DNA from: Burkholderiaceae bacterium
GTDB taxonomy: Bacteria > Pseudomonadota > Gammaproteobacteria > Burkholderiales > Burkholderiaceae_C
Assembly: GCA_022072045.1 (NCBI GenBank)
Contig: JAJVIL010000003.1
Coordinates: forward strand, 1-64,000
Reading direction: 5' to 3'
Length of the DNA stretch: 64,000 bases
Positions 62,695-64,000 of this stretch are shown here, one piece after another; position 1 is the stretch's first letter, and each line of letters opens with the position of its first letter. The position numbers and the translations under genes are program-made. Below the pieces are notes generated by a model. The model was not told where the DNA came from, made no database searches, and was given only the letters and a program-made list of their open reading frames with translations.

Positions 62695-63554
62695 GTGGCG
62701 CGCTCCGTCTCTGAGGTCGTCGGCGCGAGGGCAGCCAGCGTGGCGTGCACCAGCGCGGGAGCCTCCTCGATCTCGGTGGTCGACCAGAAAGCCGGCCCGG
62801 CCAGCATCTGCGCGTCGACGCGATGGCCGGCGCGGCGCCAGTGCTCGATTGCCGTTGTCGACGCAGGCAACAGGGTCGGGTCGGGGCGGGTGGATAGCTC
62901 CAGCCAGGTCACCGCGCCGGGGTGCGAAGGGGGCTCCAGGCTTGCTGACGACATGCCGAGGGCCACGCCTGGCGGGAGGTTGTAGCCCGCCACCTCGACA
63001 CTGCGCCCGGCCTCGAGCGCCGCGCGCAGCGCGCTCGTCGACTCCCTGGGGCTGCCGCCATCGTCGTGCAGACGCGCAGCCACCTTGAGTCGCAGGAATT
63101 GCTGCAGCAAGGGGTCGCCGCGGATCGCCGGCTGCCAGAAGACGAAGTCGGCGGTCTGCCTCATCAGCGCAGCGGCCTGGGTGGCAAGCAGTGCGCCGCT
63201 GCGCAACCCCCAGAACGCGAGCGGTCTGCCATGACGCTGCTGCAGCCACTGTGCGGCTGCCACCACGTCGCGAACCCAGTCGTCCCAGCTTGCATCGCCG
63301 ATGTCGCCGTCGCTGTCGCCGCATCCGAGCAGGTCGATCTGCAACACGGCGTGCCCGGCGGCGCACAGCGCCCGTGCGCACTGGCTGGCCATGCGTCGCG
63401 ACTTGTTCATCTCTTCGGCGAACGGGTGGGTGTAAACGATGCAGCGCTGCACCGCCCCGACCGGCGCGTGATGAATGCAGAAGCGTCGCCTGCGCGGACC
63501 GAGGTCGAGAAAGAACGGGTGTGCGGCCGCGGGCATCGCGGTCGGCAGCGTCAA
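62691..63554 (-). CDS. Alpha/beta hydrolase 2, exosortase A system-associated (TIGR03101-like)
   Basis: FFLDLGPRRRRFCIHHAPVGAVQRCIVYTHPFAEEMNKSRRMASQCARALCAAGHAVLQIDLLGCGDSDGDIGDASWDDW. Confidence 0.88.
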   Translation of the reverse strand: MTLPTAMPAAAHPFFLDLGPRRRRFCIHHAPVGAVQRCIVYTHPFAEEMNKSRRMASQCARALCAAGHAVLQIDLLGCGDSDGDIGDASWDDWVRDVVAAAQWLQQRHGRPLAFWGLRSGALLATQAAALMRQTADFVFWQPAIRGDPLLQQFLRLKVAARLHDDGGSPRESTSALRAALEAGRSVEVAGYNLPPGVALGMSSASLEPPSHPGAVTWLELSTRPDPTLLPASTTAIEHWRRAGHRVDAQMLAGPAFWSTTEIEEAPALVHATLAALAPTTSETERAT

Positions 63555-63802
63555 GCGGCCAGCTTGTCGGAAACGAAATCGACCAAGCGGCCCACCGTGG
63601 CGAAGGTCTGTCCGTCGATCTCGTCGTCGGCCACGCTGATGCCGAAGCGCTCTTCGAGGGCAGTGATCAACGACACCACCGCCATCGAATCGAACTCTGG
63701 AATGGCGCCGAGCAAATGGGTCTCGTGCGTGAAAGCGCGGCCACGGCCGTTCAGCGACAAGACTTCGTCGAGGGTCAGTATCACTTCGCGCGCTACGTCC
63801 AT
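63551..63802 (-). CDS. Acyl carrier protein
   Basis: 83 aa; LLGAIPEFDSMAVVSLITALEERFGISVADDEIDGQTFATVGRLVDFV with phosphopantetheine Ser in DSM; overlaps hydrolase 2. Confidence 0.88.
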   Translation of the reverse strand: MDVAREVILTLDEVLSLNGRGRAFTHETHLLGAIPEFDSMAVVSLITALEERFGISVADDEIDGQTFATVGRLVDFVSDKLAA

Positions 63803-63963
63803 GGCGGCGGCGATTCTAGGCCGGCACCGCGGCACATCGCGACCGCGGCGTGCACAACTTGCCACGCGGTGCACGAATCCCCCGAAAACAAGGGGCGCGT
63901 TGCCCCGAGTCGGCGCGACCGCTCGGCTACAGTAATCCGCTCGCCCCGCCGCCCGACTTGCGC

Positions 63964-64000
63964 ATGACCGAAGCCCACTTGCTGCACGAGCTGGTGGCCG
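63964..64000 (+). CDS. Start of a gene, probably acyl-CoA ligase (AMP-forming), exosortase A-associated; truncated
   Basis: ATG at 63964 reads MTEAHLLHELVA; divergent from ACP, where such a ligase is usually found in XrtA loci. Only 12 codons visible. Confidence 0.35.
   Translation, partial: MTEAHLLHELVA

Overview
The window is about 64 kb of GC-rich DNA that looks like a Burkholderiales-type betaproteobacterial chromosome. The left part (about 1-30 kb) is mostly conserved core: a DegP/HtrA-like gene start, Nif3-like, pdxA, DUF1631, mscL, petABC (bc1 complex), sspAB, tRNA-Thr(TGT), a YdcF/ElyC-like gene, a beta-helix lipoprotein, DUF721, an M23 peptidase, secA, argJ, an MFS transporter, the ugpBAEC-ugpQ operon, a large FAD/Fe-S oxidoreductase, DUF971 and ubiE. 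The right part (about 30.2-64 kb) is an exopolysaccharide locus of the XrtA (exosortase A)/PEP-CTERM-associated type. It holds a priming glycosyltransferase, export protein, chain-length determinant, BY-kinase, outer-membrane protein, two deacetylases, several glycosyltransferases, an XrtA-type amidotransferase, an O-ligase-like protein, a FemAB protein, hydrolases 1 and 2, an ACP and the start of a likely acyl-CoA ligase. The most interesting points are: (i) no exosortase, no XrtA-associated AAA ATPase and no PEP-CTERM substrate are visible; (ii) a 46.8-61.7 kb mixed-strand accessory block carries twin-arginine lipoproteins with proline-rich linkers, a Cys2-less asparagine-synthase-like protein, a tandem FemAB-like protein, a flippase, an aminotransferase, an esterase-like protein and an acyltransferase; (iii) an (CACCGC)8 repeat lies inside one lipoprotein gene; (iv) the EPS leader carries competing hairpins. 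Family calls come from reading the proteins, not from database searches.
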